From assembly GCA_020073015.1 (NCBI GenBank), contig JAIQFZ010000034.1, positions 1-48,419 of the forward strand: a stretch of DNA of 48,419 nucleotides. The letters are read 5' to 3'. A program made the translations under genes and the position numbers. Positions 34,081 to 43,799 of this stretch are shown here, in pieces. The notes beneath the pieces are model-generated. The model saw nothing but the letters and a program-made list of their open reading frames with translations. It searched no databases and was not told where the DNA came from. This stretch comes from Terriglobia bacterium (GTDB lineage: Bacteria; Acidobacteriota; Terriglobia; Terriglobales; Acidobacteriaceae). The first letter of the stretch is position 1. Every line of letters begins with the position of its first letter.

Positions 34081-35187
34081 GTGTATCGCAGCGACGTAGT
34101 AGGGAGCCTGTTGCGCCCGCCGTACCTGAAGGAAGCGCGAGAACGGCACGCGGCAGGCAAGGTCACAGATGCCGCCTTCAAACAAGTGGAAGATCGAGCC
34201 GTCGATGAGGCGGTCGACGCGCAGATTCGTGCCGGAGTCGAAGTGATCACCGATGGCGAGATGCGCCGCTACGCCTTCTACGGGCACTTGATCGACGCCG
34301 TCGAAGGCTTCGACAAATACGGCGGCTGGGCGATTCCGTTTCGGGATGAGAAGGGCGAAAAGTTAGTGCTGCCACGCCCGGTGGTGGTTTCGAAGTTGCG
34401 CCGTAAGCGGCCCCTCTGCGCGGAGGAGTTTACGTACGTACGCGCGCGCACCAAGCATCCTGCCAAGACCACCATGATCAGCGCGCAGCAGGCCGCGGCC
34501 TATTACGACAGCAAGAAATCCACCGGGGCCTATGCAACCGTCGACGCCTACCTCGCCGATTTGGTCGATATCCTGCGGGATGAAGTAGGCGAGTTGATTC
34601 GCCTCGGCTGCACGTATATCCAGATCGACTCCCCGCAATACACCGCACTTCTGGATCCGGATCTGCGCGAGGGATACCGGCAACGCGGCAACGATCCCGA
34701 CCGGTTGCTCGATTTGTCGATCGAAATGGATAATGCCGTGATCGGGGACCATCCCGGCATCACCTTCGGCCTGCACCTCTGCCGCGGAAACAACCAGAGC
34801 AAGTTCTATGCCGCCGGCGATTACGGTCCGATCACAAAAGTGTTTCGCAATACAAAGTTTCAGAGATTTCTGCTGGAGTACGACGACGAGCGTTCCGGCG
34901 GTTTCGAGCCGTTGCGCCAGGTGCCAGCGGATCGCACCGTGGTGCTTGGTCTGGTGAGTTCCAAGAAGCCAGACCTGGAAAGCAAGGACGAACTGAAGCA
35001 GCGGATTGAGGCCGCGTCCGCCTTTGTTCCGCTGGAGCGATTGGCCCTCAGTCCGCAGTGCGGCTTCGCCTCCACCATGGAAGGCAATGCTGTGACGCCT
35101 GCGGACCAAGATGCAAAGCTGCGCCTGGTGGCCGAAACGGCGCAGGAAGTGTGGGGCAAGTCCGTCCCTCTGGCGCACAGTGCCTGA
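34081..35187 (+). CDS. MetE-core-like zinc methyltransferase (copy B)
   Basis: 368 aa from GTG 34081 (VYRSDVVGSLLRPPYL), chosen over ATG 34039 because GGGGAGG lies 7-8 bases upstream and the family start is regular. MetE-core fold with zinc ligands H232-x-C234 (LHLCRGNNQS), E266 (LLEYDDERSG) and C327 (SPQCGFAS), and VITDGEMRRY, YIQIDSPQY. Divergent from copy A with a 207-bp gap. It is not close to copy A in sequence, so the two are distinct members. Stop is followed by a strong hairpin at 35267. Role in methyl transfer inferred; substrate unknown. Confidence 0.83.
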   Translation: MYRSDVVGSLLRPPYLKEARERHAAGKVTDAAFKQVEDRAVDEAVDAQIRAGVEVITDGEMRRYAFYGHLIDAVEGFDKYGGWAIPFRDEKGEKLVLPRPVVVSKLRRKRPLCAEEFTYVRARTKHPAKTTMISAQQAAAYYDSKKSTGAYATVDAYLADLVDILRDEVGELIRLGCTYIQIDSPQYTALLDPDLREGYRQRGNDPDRLLDLSIEMDNAVIGDHPGITFGLHLCRGNNQSKFYAAGDYGPITKVFRNTKFQRFLLEYDDERSGGFEPLRQVPADRTVVLGLVSSKKPDLESKDELKQRIEAASAFVPLERLALSPQCGFASTMEGNAVTPADQDAKLRLVAETAQEVWGKSVPLAHSA

Positions 35188-35266
35188 GGACAGCGGCGGC
35201 ATTTACGGCGTAGGGTTTTGAACGGTGGGGTTGGGTACGAATCCAGTTCTGATCTAGTGAATGAAA

Positions 35267-35294
35267 CCCCGTGTTCCGCAGTTGGAACACGGGG
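35267..35294 (+). terminator. Strong 11-bp hairpin after MetE-like copy B
   Basis: CCCCGTGTTCC (35267-35277) pairs perfectly with GGAACACGGGG (35284-35294) around GCAGTT. It lies between the copy B stop and the operator/promoter of the second TonB receptor. No T-run follows; it would separate the two transcripts. Confidence 0.55.
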
Positions 35295-35313
35295 CTGCTC
35301 GGGTGCGGAAAAT

Positions 35314-35332
35314 CGAACGTACGTTCGCTCGA
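35314..35332 (+). promoter_or_regulatory. TetR-type operator, site 2 (second TonB receptor)
   Basis: CGAACGTACGTTCGCTCGA carries the perfect inverted repeat CGAACG-TA-CGTTCG and matches sites 1 and 3. It lies only 16-34 bp before the ATG at 35348, where a bound repressor would block transcription or the ribosome site region. Confidence 0.72.
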
Positions 35333-35347
35333 ATGACAGGAGATGCT

Positions 35348-38300
35348 ATGAAATCACGTCGGCTGTCTGCCTGCTGGTGTGGCCTGTTGCTGGCCTTGGC
35401 CCTGACTCAATACGCTGCAGCCCAAGCCACGATCAGCTATGCCTTGCTGAATGGAACCGTGACCGATGAAGCCGGGCGAACCATTGCCCAAGCCAAGATC
35501 ACGGTCCGCTCGCTCGACACCAACCAGACTTTCACTGCCACATCGAACGACACCGGGTTCTACGCGCTGCCCAGCCTGCCCCCCGGACGCTACGAACTTT
35601 CGGTGAACTCCGCCGGTTTCGGGCAATACACACGCACGGGCGTGGTCGTGACGGTAGGTCAAACCGCCACCATCAACGTGACGCTTAAAGTGGCTGCCGT
35701 CAAAGAGGAGGTGGTCGTAAACACCGAGGCCCCCGCGGTCGAGACGACCCGCTCCGAGGTGAGCCAGGTCATCGATACGAAGCAAATCAATAATCTGCCT
35801 ATCAGCGGCCGGCTTTTCACCGACTTCGCCCTGCTCACTCCCAGCGTCGCCACCAGCCGAACCAGTCTGGGAACGACTTTCACCGAGTTCGAGATCACGC
35901 AAATCTCCTTCGGCGGCATGCGCTCGTTCAGCAATGAGATCACAGTAGACGGCGCCGACTTCGTCAACACGATTAGCGGCGTGCAGCGAGCCACGCCCCC
36001 GCAGGATTCCGTGCAGGAATTTCGCGTCGTGAACAACAGCTTTGGAGCGGAATACGGCCGGGCGCTCGGCGGCATTGTCAACATTCAGACCAAGTCTGGC
36101 ACCAACGACCTTCACGGTTCCATATACGACTACCTGCAGAACAGTGCCACCGACGCGCGCTCCCTGCTGCAGCCGGCGCCGTTGCCTCACGCCTTGCGCG
36201 AGAATCAGTTTGGCGGCACCCTCGGAGGCCCCGTCCAGAAGGACAAGACGTTTTTCTTCTTGAATTACGAGGCGAAACGACGCGGCGCTTCCCCCACCTA
36301 CGCCCCGAGTCTGTTCGCGAACATTGACGCGATCGATCAGGCTAAGGGTTACCTGGGTCTTTCGCCCGAGGGCTGCAGTCTTAAGCCGGATCAATGCACG
36401 GGCACGCCGTTTTCCTATCTCCAGGGAGTTCTGAAGACAGTCGACAACGACTACGGCTTTGCCCGACTCGACCATCAGATCAACAACAACAATCGCTTCG
36501 CGCTGCGCTACGTCGTGGAGGATGCGCGCGACTTGGGAGAACTGATCGGCAACACGGAAGATGGCGGCGGCATCGGTACTCCAAGCGGGGCGCGCAATCT
36601 TTTCATCCGCGACCAGTCGCTGGTCGGTACCTTGAACTCCGTGCTAAGACCGAACCTGGTCAATACCGTGCTGGGACAGTATTCCAGACGCCACTACAAC
36701 TTCCCCGGAGCCACCGGCGAACCAAACCTGGACGTCGTCAACGACTTGAGTTTGGGACATAACTTCGGCACCTATGACGCGATTTACGAGAGCCGGTCCC
36801 AATACTCGGACTCGCTCTCCTGGGTCAAGGGCAACCACGTCGCCAAGTTTGGATTCGACGGCAATTACGTTTGGAGTTACAACAACTATCCCGGGTTCAC
36901 CCCGGAGCGGTTACTTTTCCCGAATCTCGATTGCGCGTACGCCTTTGCCGACACAATCAGCCTTTTGACGACGGGCACGTACGGAACGGTTCCTCAGAAC
37001 TGCCAGGCGCTTGAGCCCGGAGCGAACGGGTTGGAGTTCATCTATTTTGGACTTTCCCTTCCCCGAGCTGGTTTTGCAAACGGGTACCAGCCATCCCCTG
37101 CAACGGGCGGAGGCTTCGGCAGCGGGTGGCCGAACGCATTTCCGACAGATCAGTATTCGAATTACGCGTACACCTTGAACCACGGCTACTGGGGATTCTT
37201 TGCCCAGGATCAATGGCGAATCACTCCCAAGTTGACTGTGAATTACGGTTTGCGCTGGGATTACGAATCGGGATTGTCGAGCACCGCCAACCCCGACTAC
37301 CTGGCGTTTCAGCCCCGCATCGGGTTCGCTTACTCGCCGGACTCCAAGACGGTTATCCGCGCCGGTTTTGGCACGTTCTATGATCGCAATAACCTGACTT
37401 TCTTCTTCACCACCGGAAACCAGAAGACGCTTCCCGGCTACTTCTGCAATCCCCCGGGTGCCGACCCCAATTGTGCCGCCAACGGATTTTCGCAGGGAGT
37501 AGTCGTTCCGATGATTCACCAGGGAGCGCAAAACGGCGGCTGGCAATTATCCGCCGCCCCGGGGGCGCCAGCCACGCCATCTCTCCCTTGCCCGGTTTTG
37601 GGTTTACCCCCAAGTCTTTGCTCGCAGCTTCCCGGCACGCCGGAACAACAGACCATCAGCGTCGAAGTTTTACAAGCCCTCAGCATCCTCGCTGGCGGTC
37701 CCATGTCGTATCCAACGCAGAGTCTAACCGGGCCTTGCACGGCCGACCCAATAACCGGGGCACCAACTGGCGCCTGCGGCGTCGGCTCCGGCGGCATCCA
37801 GAAAAACGGCCGACTCCCCTATGCTGAGCAAGGCAGCCTCCAGATTGACCGCCAAATTGGCAAAGGGCTCACGATTGAAGCGGGCTATCTGTTCGTGGGC
37901 GCACACAAATTGGTTCGAGGCAACAACCTCAATATCGATTGCCCTTACGGAACCGCCAAGGCCTCCAATCCGTACTACGCCCAAGGGCTGCTCAATCCGG
38001 ACGGCTCGCTCACGGCCTGCAGCGGAACACCCGCTCTTGGGCCATTTGGGTTGGGCCCGTTTTTCGCTTATCTAGGTCCCGCGGCCAATCCTGGCCTTCC
38101 AATCTACAATCCCCTCCTTCCCGTCAATCCGAGTGGGTTGGAATTTGGCGTACCCGGGGGAGTGGGCGCTCCGCCGACACTAAGTGGCGGCCTTCTCGAC
38201 TACAACAACAACGTTGCCAATGCGGTGTACCACGGTCTGACCTTCACCGCGATGGAGCGCTTGAAGTATTTCCGCATGACCGCCAACTACACGTATTCCC

Positions 38301-39022
38301 ACACCATCGACAACGGCAATTTCACCACCTTCATCAACCTTCCGGTCAACCAATACGATTACGGTAATGAGCGGGCCAACTCCAACCAGGATCTGCGCCA
38401 CAACTTTGTAGCGAACTTCACCGCAACCGCGCCCGACCACACTTTCCTTCGCAACTTCGAACTCAGCGGCATTATCACCGTGCAGTCCGGACGGCCCTTC
38501 ACTTTGTTCGTCGGGCAGAATACGTTTGGCGACGTTGCCGGTCTGAGCACGGATCGTGTCGGTGGCCCGCCCGTCGTCGCTAGCTGCCCTTCCGTCACGG
38601 ATTGCACCACGACCGTCCGCCGAAACACCTACACTGGGGCGCCGTTCCGTTCTGTGGATCTGCGCCTGTCGCGGAATTTCCGGGTGGGCGAGGGCAAGAG
38701 ACTCGACTTCGCTGTCGACGCTTTCAACCTTTTCAATCACCCGAACGTGGATGAAGTAAGTTCCGTGTACGGTTCCCCGGCTTTCTGCGGAGCTAGTCCG
38801 GCCATACCCAAGCACTACAACGACGCGACAACCCTCGCCATCCAGCACGGCGATGCGTCGGTGTCTTGCGCCACGCAGCAGGCCGCCGGAAACCCAGGGG
38901 CCTGGCTCAGCGATGGGCTTTTGCCGGTTGGGATTCCCGGTTCTCCGAATCCGACTTTCGGCAAGCCGAGAACTGTGTTCAACCCGCGCCAGTTGCAGTT
39001 CTCGTTGAAGTTTTCATTTTGA
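35348..39022 (+). CDS. Oar-like TonB-dependent outer-membrane receptor (right copy)
   Basis: 1224 aa from ATG 35348 (MKSRRLSACWCG), AGGAG 7 bases upstream; the 29 earlier codons contain the operator and are not coding. Signal peptide to about QYAAAQ, then carboxypeptidase-regulatory-like domain (LNGTVTDEAGRTIAQAKITV, PPGRYELSVNSAGF), plug (ETTRSEVSQVIDT, FGGMRSFSNEITVDGADF, EFRVVNNSFGAEYGRALGGIVNIQTKSG) and a long barrel ending LKFSF. Paralogous to the left receptor along its length. The adjacent TetR operator ties it to the carboxylase operon, so the aryl ketone or its precursor is the likeliest cargo. Followed by a hairpin and cytochrome c as at the left end. Confidence 0.93.
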   Translation: MKSRRLSACWCGLLLALALTQYAAAQATISYALLNGTVTDEAGRTIAQAKITVRSLDTNQTFTATSNDTGFYALPSLPPGRYELSVNSAGFGQYTRTGVVVTVGQTATINVTLKVAAVKEEVVVNTEAPAVETTRSEVSQVIDTKQINNLPISGRLFTDFALLTPSVATSRTSLGTTFTEFEITQISFGGMRSFSNEITVDGADFVNTISGVQRATPPQDSVQEFRVVNNSFGAEYGRALGGIVNIQTKSGTNDLHGSIYDYLQNSATDARSLLQPAPLPHALRENQFGGTLGGPVQKDKTFFFLNYEAKRRGASPTYAPSLFANIDAIDQAKGYLGLSPEGCSLKPDQCTGTPFSYLQGVLKTVDNDYGFARLDHQINNNNRFALRYVVEDARDLGELIGNTEDGGGIGTPSGARNLFIRDQSLVGTLNSVLRPNLVNTVLGQYSRRHYNFPGATGEPNLDVVNDLSLGHNFGTYDAIYESRSQYSDSLSWVKGNHVAKFGFDGNYVWSYNNYPGFTPERLLFPNLDCAYAFADTISLLTTGTYGTVPQNCQALEPGANGLEFIYFGLSLPRAGFANGYQPSPATGGGFGSGWPNAFPTDQYSNYAYTLNHGYWGFFAQDQWRITPKLTVNYGLRWDYESGLSSTANPDYLAFQPRIGFAYSPDSKTVIRAGFGTFYDRNNLTFFFTTGNQKTLPGYFCNPPGADPNCAANGFSQGVVVPMIHQGAQNGGWQLSAAPGAPATPSLPCPVLGLPPSLCSQLPGTPEQQTISVEVLQALSILAGGPMSYPTQSLTGPCTADPITGAPTGACGVGSGGIQKNGRLPYAEQGSLQIDRQIGKGLTIEAGYLFVGAHKLVRGNNLNIDCPYGTAKASNPYYAQGLLNPDGSLTACSGTPALGPFGLGPFFAYLGPAANPGLPIYNPLLPVNPSGLEFGVPGGVGAPPTLSGGLLDYNNNVANAVYHGLTFTAMERLKYFRMTANYTYSHTIDNGNFTTFINLPVNQYDYGNERANSNQDLRHNFVANFTATAPDHTFLRNFELSGIITVQSGRPFTLFVGQNTFGDVAGLSTDRVGGPPVVASCPSVTDCTTTVRRNTYTGAPFRSVDLRLSRNFRVGEGKRLDFAVDAFNLFNHPNVDEVSSVYGSPAFCGASPAIPKHYNDATTLAIQHGDASVSCATQQAAGNPGAWLSDGLLPVGIPGSPNPTFGKPRTVFNPRQLQFSLKFSF

Positions 39023-39031
39023 GGGGGCACT

Positions 39032-39071
39032 GCCACGCTGGCCGTTCGCTGCCCCGAGCGGCTAGCGTGGC
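39032..39071. terminator. Hairpin between TonB receptor and cytochrome c (right copy)
   Basis: GCCACGCT (39032-39039) pairs with AGCGTGGC (39064-39071), with an inner GCCG/CGGC stem. Starts 10 bases after the receptor stop and corresponds in place to the hairpin at 4000-4041, although the sequence is different. Confidence 0.45.
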
Positions 39072-39149
39072 GGTCCTGTTCTACTTCAAGCTTCGGTCAC
39101 GCGAGGATGCTCTAGCACAACGAAACCCTCGGGACCACAGGAGGAATCT

Positions 39150-39584
39150 ATGGGCATGCGCTATTTCGCTGGCTTGGTGACGCTGGTCCTCGCAAGCATG
39201 ACGGTTGTTACGGCACAGGAAGCAAAGACTCGAGTCAAGCATGAAGCCGCGCCGCTAACCTCTCCCGCATCTGGCAAGGAAATGTTTCTGAGTTACTGCG
39301 CCTCCTGCCACGGAAAGGATGCAAAAGGCGATGGCCCGGCCGCAACCTCGCTCAAAGCACTCCCCGCCGATTTGACTACCTTGGCCAAGCGCAACGGTGG
39401 GAAGTATCCTTCAGACAAGGTGACCAGTATTTTGCGCGGCCAAACCAATCTGGTACCTCACGGCGATCAGGAAATGCCAGTGTGGGGTCCGGTGTTCTGG
39501 CGCATGAGTCAGGGCCACGAAGAACTGGTGCAGCAGCGCATCGCAAACCTGAACCGGTACATCGAGTCGCTGCAAGTGAAGTGA
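39150..39584 (+). CDS. Exported class I cytochrome c (right copy)
   Basis: 144 aa from ATG 39150, AGGAGGAATCT just upstream. Signal peptide (about residues 1-22), single haem site CASCH at residues 50-54, and a Met-rich sixth-ligand region MPVWGPVFWRM. Strongly similar to the cytochrome at 3528 across the mature part ([26 protein letters not shown]). Both follow a paralogous TonB receptor, so the pair was copied as a module. Probably takes electrons from the PQQ or GMC dehydrogenase in the periplasm; no experiment implied. Confidence 0.9.
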   Translation: MGMRYFAGLVTLVLASMTVVTAQEAKTRVKHEAAPLTSPASGKEMFLSYCASCHGKDAKGDGPAATSLKALPADLTTLAKRNGGKYPSDKVTSILRGQTNLVPHGDQEMPVWGPVFWRMSQGHEELVQQRIANLNRYIESLQVK

Positions 39585-39594
39585 GTTCGTGTAG

Positions 39595-39614
39595 GGCGGA
39601 CACTCTTGTCCGCC
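39595..39614. terminator. Hairpin between convergent cytochrome and ligase genes
   Basis: GGCGGACA-CTCT-TGTCCGCC is a perfect 8-bp stem in the 114-bp gap between the cytochrome (+) and the acyl-CoA ligase (-). It may act as a bidirectional terminator; similar elements are common repeats in Acidobacteriota. Nothing else is seen in the gap. Confidence 0.55.
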
Positions 39615-39698
39615 TCCCGTGCCTACTCGTAGAGACGCAACTTGCCCGCGCCTCCCGCGTGCGCTCGGCGCGGCGGTTCCGGGCATAGCAAGCGTGAT

Positions 39699-41312
39699 CT
39701 AGCCTTCCCATTTCCAATCCTGGAAGCGGCGCCTCAGTTCTGCTTTCAACAGTTTCCCCGTGGACGTATGCGGCAACTTCTCCATAAACACAAATGCATC
39801 GGGCAATTGCCACTTGGCAAACCGGACGGAAAGAAACTCCCGGAGTTGGTCGGGCTGGAGTTGTACCCCATCTCTCAAGGTCAACACGGCGATCGGCCGT
39901 TCCTGCCACTTAGGGTGAGGGACAGCAATGACCGCTGCTTCCCGCACGTCGGGATGCGCGACCAGCGCGTTCTCCAGGTCCACCGAACTGATCCATTCCC
40001 CGCCAGACTTGATCAGATCCTTGGTGCGGTCCACGATTTTGAGATAGCCCTCAGCGTCGACCGTGCCGACATCGCCGGTGCGGAGCCAGCCGTCTTCGGT
40101 CCACTTGTCGGATTCAGCAGGAAGATTGTAGTAGCTGGAGGCGACCCAAACGCCGCGTAGCTGGACTTCGCCAATAGTGGCACCGTCCCACGGTACCTCA
40201 CCGTCCTGATTCACGACTCTTCTCTCTACGAAGGGAACGGGAAGCCCAGCTTGCGCCTTGATCTGATGGCGTTCCTCGGCGGGCCAATCCTTCATGTGGG
40301 CTTTGAGTTGACTGGTCGTGGCCTGGGGGCTGCTTTCGGTCAGGCCCCAGCCCTGCTCGAGACTCATGCCATGCTGATGGAGCTTGCGGACCAGCGCCAG
40401 TGGAGGGGCCGCGCCGCCGACGAGAATCCGCATGGGAGTAAGCTTCCAGCGGGCGGGATGTTGGTCGAGAGCGTCGACTACGCTTAACCACACGGTAGGA
40501 ACTCCGGCGGCGACCGTGACGCGCTCTTGCTGGCAAAGATCCAGAAGGCTTTCGGGATCGAGATGAGGGCCAGGAAGAACTTGTTTCGCTCCCACCAGCG
40601 TGCTCGAAAAAGGGAGGCTCCAGCCGTTTACGTGGAACATGGAGACGGCGGGCAGAACGGAGTCGGCATTGCAGATCGCGAAGTTATCCACGGTGGTCAG
40701 GAGAAAGGAATGCAGAACGACCGAGCGATGCGTATACACGACGCCTTTGGGCGCGCCGGTAGTGCCGGAGGTGTAGCACATGGATGCGGCTTCGTTCTCG
40801 TCAAGGTCGGGATAGCGGAAGTTTCCGGCGGCAGTGGCCAGAAATCCCTCGTAGTCTTCGAGTTCGCCGGCCGCCGAGGCCGGGTTCCAGCGCACGACGA
40901 TGACGCGCTCGAACCGGACTGAGTCCCGGATCTTCTCATAGAGAGGTAAGAGGATGTCGTCCACAATCAGAAAGCGATCGCTAGCGTGATTGGCGATGTA
41001 GGCGATCTCGGATGGGGCGAGGCGAAGGTTCAGCGTGTGAAAAACTCCGCCGGCGATAGGGATTCCGAAGTAGGCTTCGAGATGCGCGTGGTGGTTCCAC
41101 ATTAAGGTGGCGACCCGCTCTCCGCGCTTGAGGCCGGCTGCCTGCAAGGCTTCGGCCAAAGCTCGAGCCCGGCGGTAGAGGTCGGCGTAGGTGTAACGGT
41201 GCAGGGATCGGTCCGGGCGGCGGGAGACGATCTCGGCTCGCGGAAAGTACTTGCCAGCGCGCTCCAGGACGTGGATCAACGTCAGCGGATAATGCATCAT
41301 GGTGCCTTGCAT
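39699..41312 (-). CDS. AMP-forming acyl-/aryl-CoA ligase
   Basis: 537 aa from ATG 41312 ([20 protein letters not shown]), AAGGA 6 bases upstream; the 49 codons before it include the TetR operator. ANL-family motifs: [17 protein letters not shown]-loop, [36 protein letters not shown] and the C-terminal catalytic Lys in [11 protein letters not shown]. Related to medium/long-chain fatty-acid and aryl-acid ligases. Divergent from tetR across an operator, so expression should be under that repressor. A second candidate, with the PaaK-like protein at 18394, for activating the aroylacetate. Confidence 0.88.
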   Translation of the reverse strand: MQGTMMHYPLTLIHVLERAGKYFPRAEIVSRRPDRSLHRYTYADLYRRARALAEALQAAGLKRGERVATLMWNHHAHLEAYFGIPIAGGVFHTLNLRLAPSEIAYIANHASDRFLIVDDILLPLYEKIRDSVRFERVIVVRWNPASAAGELEDYEGFLATAAGNFRYPDLDENEAASMCYTSGTTGAPKGVVYTHRSVVLHSFLLTTVDNFAICNADSVLPAVSMFHVNGWSLPFSSTLVGAKQVLPGPHLDPESLLDLCQQERVTVAAGVPTVWLSVVDALDQHPARWKLTPMRILVGGAAPPLALVRKLHQHGMSLEQGWGLTESSPQATTSQLKAHMKDWPAEERHQIKAQAGLPVPFVERRVVNQDGEVPWDGATIGEVQLRGVWVASSYYNLPAESDKWTEDGWLRTGDVGTVDAEGYLKIVDRTKDLIKSGGEWISSVDLENALVAHPDVREAAVIAVPHPKWQERPIAVLTLRDGVQLQPDQLREFLSVRFAKWQLPDAFVFMEKLPHTSTGKLLKAELRRRFQDWKWEG

Positions 41313-41435
41313 AGGGGTCCTTATAATGCCAGGGCTAGCCGGGTTCCGGTGGCGGCGAGCCCCCGGATTGCCCTTTCGGCTCACCTCATCCTTATTGTTG
41401 CCAGCGAGGCGGAAGGGGCCTAAGATGATGCGAAT

Positions 41436-41454
41436 ATAACGAACGTTCGCTCGA
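41436..41454 (+). promoter_or_regulatory. TetR-type operator, site 3 (tetR/ligase divergent promoter)
   Basis: ATAACGAACGTTCGCTCGA matches the sites at 18315 and 35314 over AACGNACGTTCGCTNGA; the left half is one base off (TAACG for GAACG). It ends four bases before the tetR ATG, as expected for autorepression, and lies within the divergent region with the ligase. Confidence 0.72.
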
Positions 41455-41457
41455 CCC

Positions 41458-42090
41458 ATGACCCGATCTTCCCCCGCGCCCGAACCTCTGACCCCGAATT
41501 CCGACAGTCGGTTCGATCGTCAGCTCGCCAGAATCCTAGAACATGCGACCGCGATCTTCTACGAAAAAGGATATGAAGGCGCGTCCATGAGGGACCTCTC
41601 CCGGCTCAGCGGCCTGTCGCTGGCTGGCTTGTACTATTACTTCGATTCCAAGGAGAGGCTGCTCTACCTGATCCAGAGGCACTTGTTCCTTTCGGTCATG
41701 GACCTGGTGCGGGAACGGCTTAAGGACGAGAGCGATCCGGAACAACGGATTCGCATCTTTATCCGTAATCACTTGGAATACTTTCTCGCAAAACCCGAAG
41801 CGATGAAGGTGCTCTCCCATGAAGACGACGTGCTGAAAGAAGAGTTGGGAACCGAAATCAGCAGCCTCAAGCGCCAGTACTACCGTTGTTGCGCCGACCT
41901 CGTAGAGGCCCTAAAAGCAGCCAAGGGTCTGCGATTCAACTCGCGAATCGCCGCGCTGAGCCTGTTCGGCATGATGAATTGGATCCACACCTGGTATAAC
42001 CCACGGGTGGATGGCGATGCCCAAGCGGTCGCCGGTGAAATCGCCGATGTCTTTCTGCGAGGCATTTACTCGACCGAGACTCCAGGCTGA
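41458..42090 (+). CDS. TetR-family transcriptional repressor
   Basis: 210 aa. The HTH is at about residues 22-68: ARILEHATAIFYEKGYEGASMRD, LSRLSGLSLAGLYYYF, DSKERLLYLI, a well-conserved TetR domain, followed by an all-helical ligand/dimer domain of the FadR/KstR2-like type (QRIRIFIRNHLEYFL, IAALSLFGMMNWIHTWY). Such repressors usually respond to acyl-CoA thioesters. The neighbouring operator and two further copies elsewhere in the window define its probable regulon (carboxylase operon, second receptor, CoA ligase). The inducer would plausibly be an aroyl-CoA or aroylacetyl-CoA; this is inference. Confidence 0.9.
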   Translation: MTRSSPAPEPLTPNSDSRFDRQLARILEHATAIFYEKGYEGASMRDLSRLSGLSLAGLYYYFDSKERLLYLIQRHLFLSVMDLVRERLKDESDPEQRIRIFIRNHLEYFLAKPEAMKVLSHEDDVLKEELGTEISSLKRQYYRCCADLVEALKAAKGLRFNSRIAALSLFGMMNWIHTWYNPRVDGDAQAVAGEIADVFLRGIYSTETPG

Positions 42091-42102
42091 GCGACGGCCG
42101 CG

Positions 42103-43341
42103 TCAATGGCCTGGATTCTCCAGTAGTAGAGCGATCCCCTGACCGCCACCGATGCACGCGGATGCGATTCCAAAGCGTCCGCCGGAGCGCTTCAATTCGC
42201 GGGCGAGAGTAACGGCCAGCCTAACTCCGGTCGCGCCGAGGGGATGGCCGATGGCAATCGCGCCCCCGTTCACGTTCAGCTTGGAACGGTCCAGTCCCAA
42301 GTCGCGCTGGCATGCGAGCACCTGGGCCGCGAAGGCTTCGTTGATTTCAAAACGGTCGATCTGTTGCAGACTCAACCCCGCAAAGTCGAGAACACTCTGG
42401 ATGGCGGGAACCGGACCGATTCCCATAATCTCGGGCGGAACACCAACCACGGTTCCCGCCACTACCTTGGCCAGAGCCGGCTTCTCGGTCCGGCGCGAGT
42501 AGTTGCCGGAAGCGACCAGCGTCGCGGCGGCTCCGTCCACGATGGCTGAGCTGTTTCCCCCGGTCTGCACTCCGCCGAACGCCGGTTTGAGCTTGGCTAG
42601 AACATCCAGCGGTGAAGGGCGGATGTGTGTGTCCTGTTCCAATTTCTCGACGCCTCGAGCCAGTTTTATGCCGCGGGCTTGATAACCGTCGAGTTCGAAA
42701 CTCTCGTTGACCAGCGCCACGATCTCGCCGCTGAGGAAGCAGCTCTTCTGCGCAGCCAAGGCGCGTGCAAAGCTCTCGGCGGCGAAGCCGTCGGCTTCTT
42801 CCCTTGAAATGTGGAGACGGCGAGCCAGCTTCTCAGTGCTGCCACCCATGGTTTCGTTTGGGCACGTGTCCAACAAGGCTTCCCAGAGGAAGTCCTTGAA
42901 TTCCACTTGTCCCATGCGGAATCCGCTGCGGTGCGTGTAGGCGGCGATGGGGTTCCGCGACATGGATTCGGTGCCCACCACAAGTCCCAGCTCCGCTTTG
43001 CCGAGCTGAATCGAATCCGCCGCCGTCAGGATCGCTTCGATGCCGGTGCCGCACACGCGCTGCACCATGTGCGCTGGCACTTCAATCGGAACACCGGAGT
43101 AGAGCCCGATGTGTCGCGGCAAGACGTAGGCGTCAAACGAGGACTGTGCCATATTTCCGGCGACCACCAGGTTCACTTCGTTGGGCGGTACGCTGGTTCG
43201 CTGGAAGATCGCGCGGGCCGCCTTGATGCCGAGGTCGGTAGGGGAAACCAGTCCCAACACGGTGCCGTAATCTGCAAACGGCGTGCGAACGCCGTCGAGG
43301 AGCCAGACGTCGTCATAACGCGCACGGAGGCCTGCGATCAT
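42103..43341 (-). CDS. Thiolase (acetyl-CoA C-acyltransferase)
   Basis: 412 aa. Catalytic residues are all present: nucleophilic Cys97 ([12 protein letters not shown]), [23 protein letters not shown] with the general-base His, and the second Cys in [11 protein letters not shown]. Thiolytic cleavage of a 3-oxoacyl-CoA; in this setting benzoylacetyl- or 4-hydroxybenzoylacetyl-CoA to the aroyl-CoA plus acetyl-CoA is the attractive substrate. ATG overlaps the HxlR stop by four bases (ATGA, 43338-43341), so the regulator and thiolase are translated together. Convergent with tetR. Confidence 0.92.
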   Translation of the reverse strand: MIAGLRARYDDVWLLDGVRTPFADYGTVLGLVSPTDLGIKAARAIFQRTSVPPNEVNLVVAGNMAQSSFDAYVLPRHIGLYSGVPIEVPAHMVQRVCGTGIEAILTAADSIQLGKAELGLVVGTESMSRNPIAAYTHRSGFRMGQVEFKDFLWEALLDTCPNETMGGSTEKLARRLHISREEADGFAAESFARALAAQKSCFLSGEIVALVNESFELDGYQARGIKLARGVEKLEQDTHIRPSPLDVLAKLKPAFGGVQTGGNSSAIVDGAAATLVASGNYSRRTEKPALAKVVAGTVVGVPPEIMGIGPVPAIQSVLDFAGLSLQQIDRFEINEAFAAQVLACQRDLGLDRSKLNVNGGAIAIGHPLGATGVRLAVTLARELKRSGGRFGIASACIGGGQGIALLLENPGH

Positions 43342-43784
43342 AGAGTGCCCCTGCTGCGCATTGCCTGCGACGGGTCAATCGACCGTGGCACGGGCAGCAC
43401 GGGAGCTGCATTCGGAATAGGAGGCGGCACGGCGACCGCGAGTTCCTCGTGTCTTGTGTGCGCCTTAGCCAAACCATAGCGAGCACGGTGCTTCGTTCCC
43501 CAGGCCGACATCAATTTGAGAATGGGCTTGAGAGTCTCCCCGTGGCGTGTAAGAGAGTATTCCACCCGTGGCGGGACCTCGGGATAGACCTTGCGACGGA
43601 TGATCTCGTCGCGCTCCAGTTCGCGCAAGTGCTGGGTGAGCATCTTCTTGGTCAATTGCGGGATCAGCCGCTTGAGTTCGCTGAAACGCCGGGTGCGGCC
43701 CTCCAAGTAGAAAAGGATGAGAGGTTTCCACTTGCCGCCGATGATGTCGGTGGTCAGCTTTACAGGACAATAAAATTCTTCCAT
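43338..43784 (-). CDS. HxlR-family transcription regulator
   Basis: 148 aa; winged HTH of the HxlR type: [82 protein letters not shown] Cys at residue 6 is typical and can sense thiols or aldehydes in HypR/YodB/HxlR relatives. The C-terminal ~45 residues are an extension rich in Pro and Ala. First gene of a pair with thiolase. Upstream are a near-palindrome at 43800 and a strong palindrome at 43827, between this gene and the divergent 43931 gene. Confidence 0.9.
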   Translation of the reverse strand: MEEFYCPVKLTTDIIGGKWKPLILFYLEGRTRRFSELKRLIPQLTKKMLTQHLRELERDEIIRRKVYPEVPPRVEYSLTRHGETLKPILKLMSAWGTKHRARYGLAKAHTRHEELAVAVPPPIPNAAPVLPVPRSIDPSQAMRSRGTL

Positions 43785-43799
43785 GGCAGTCCCCGAAAA

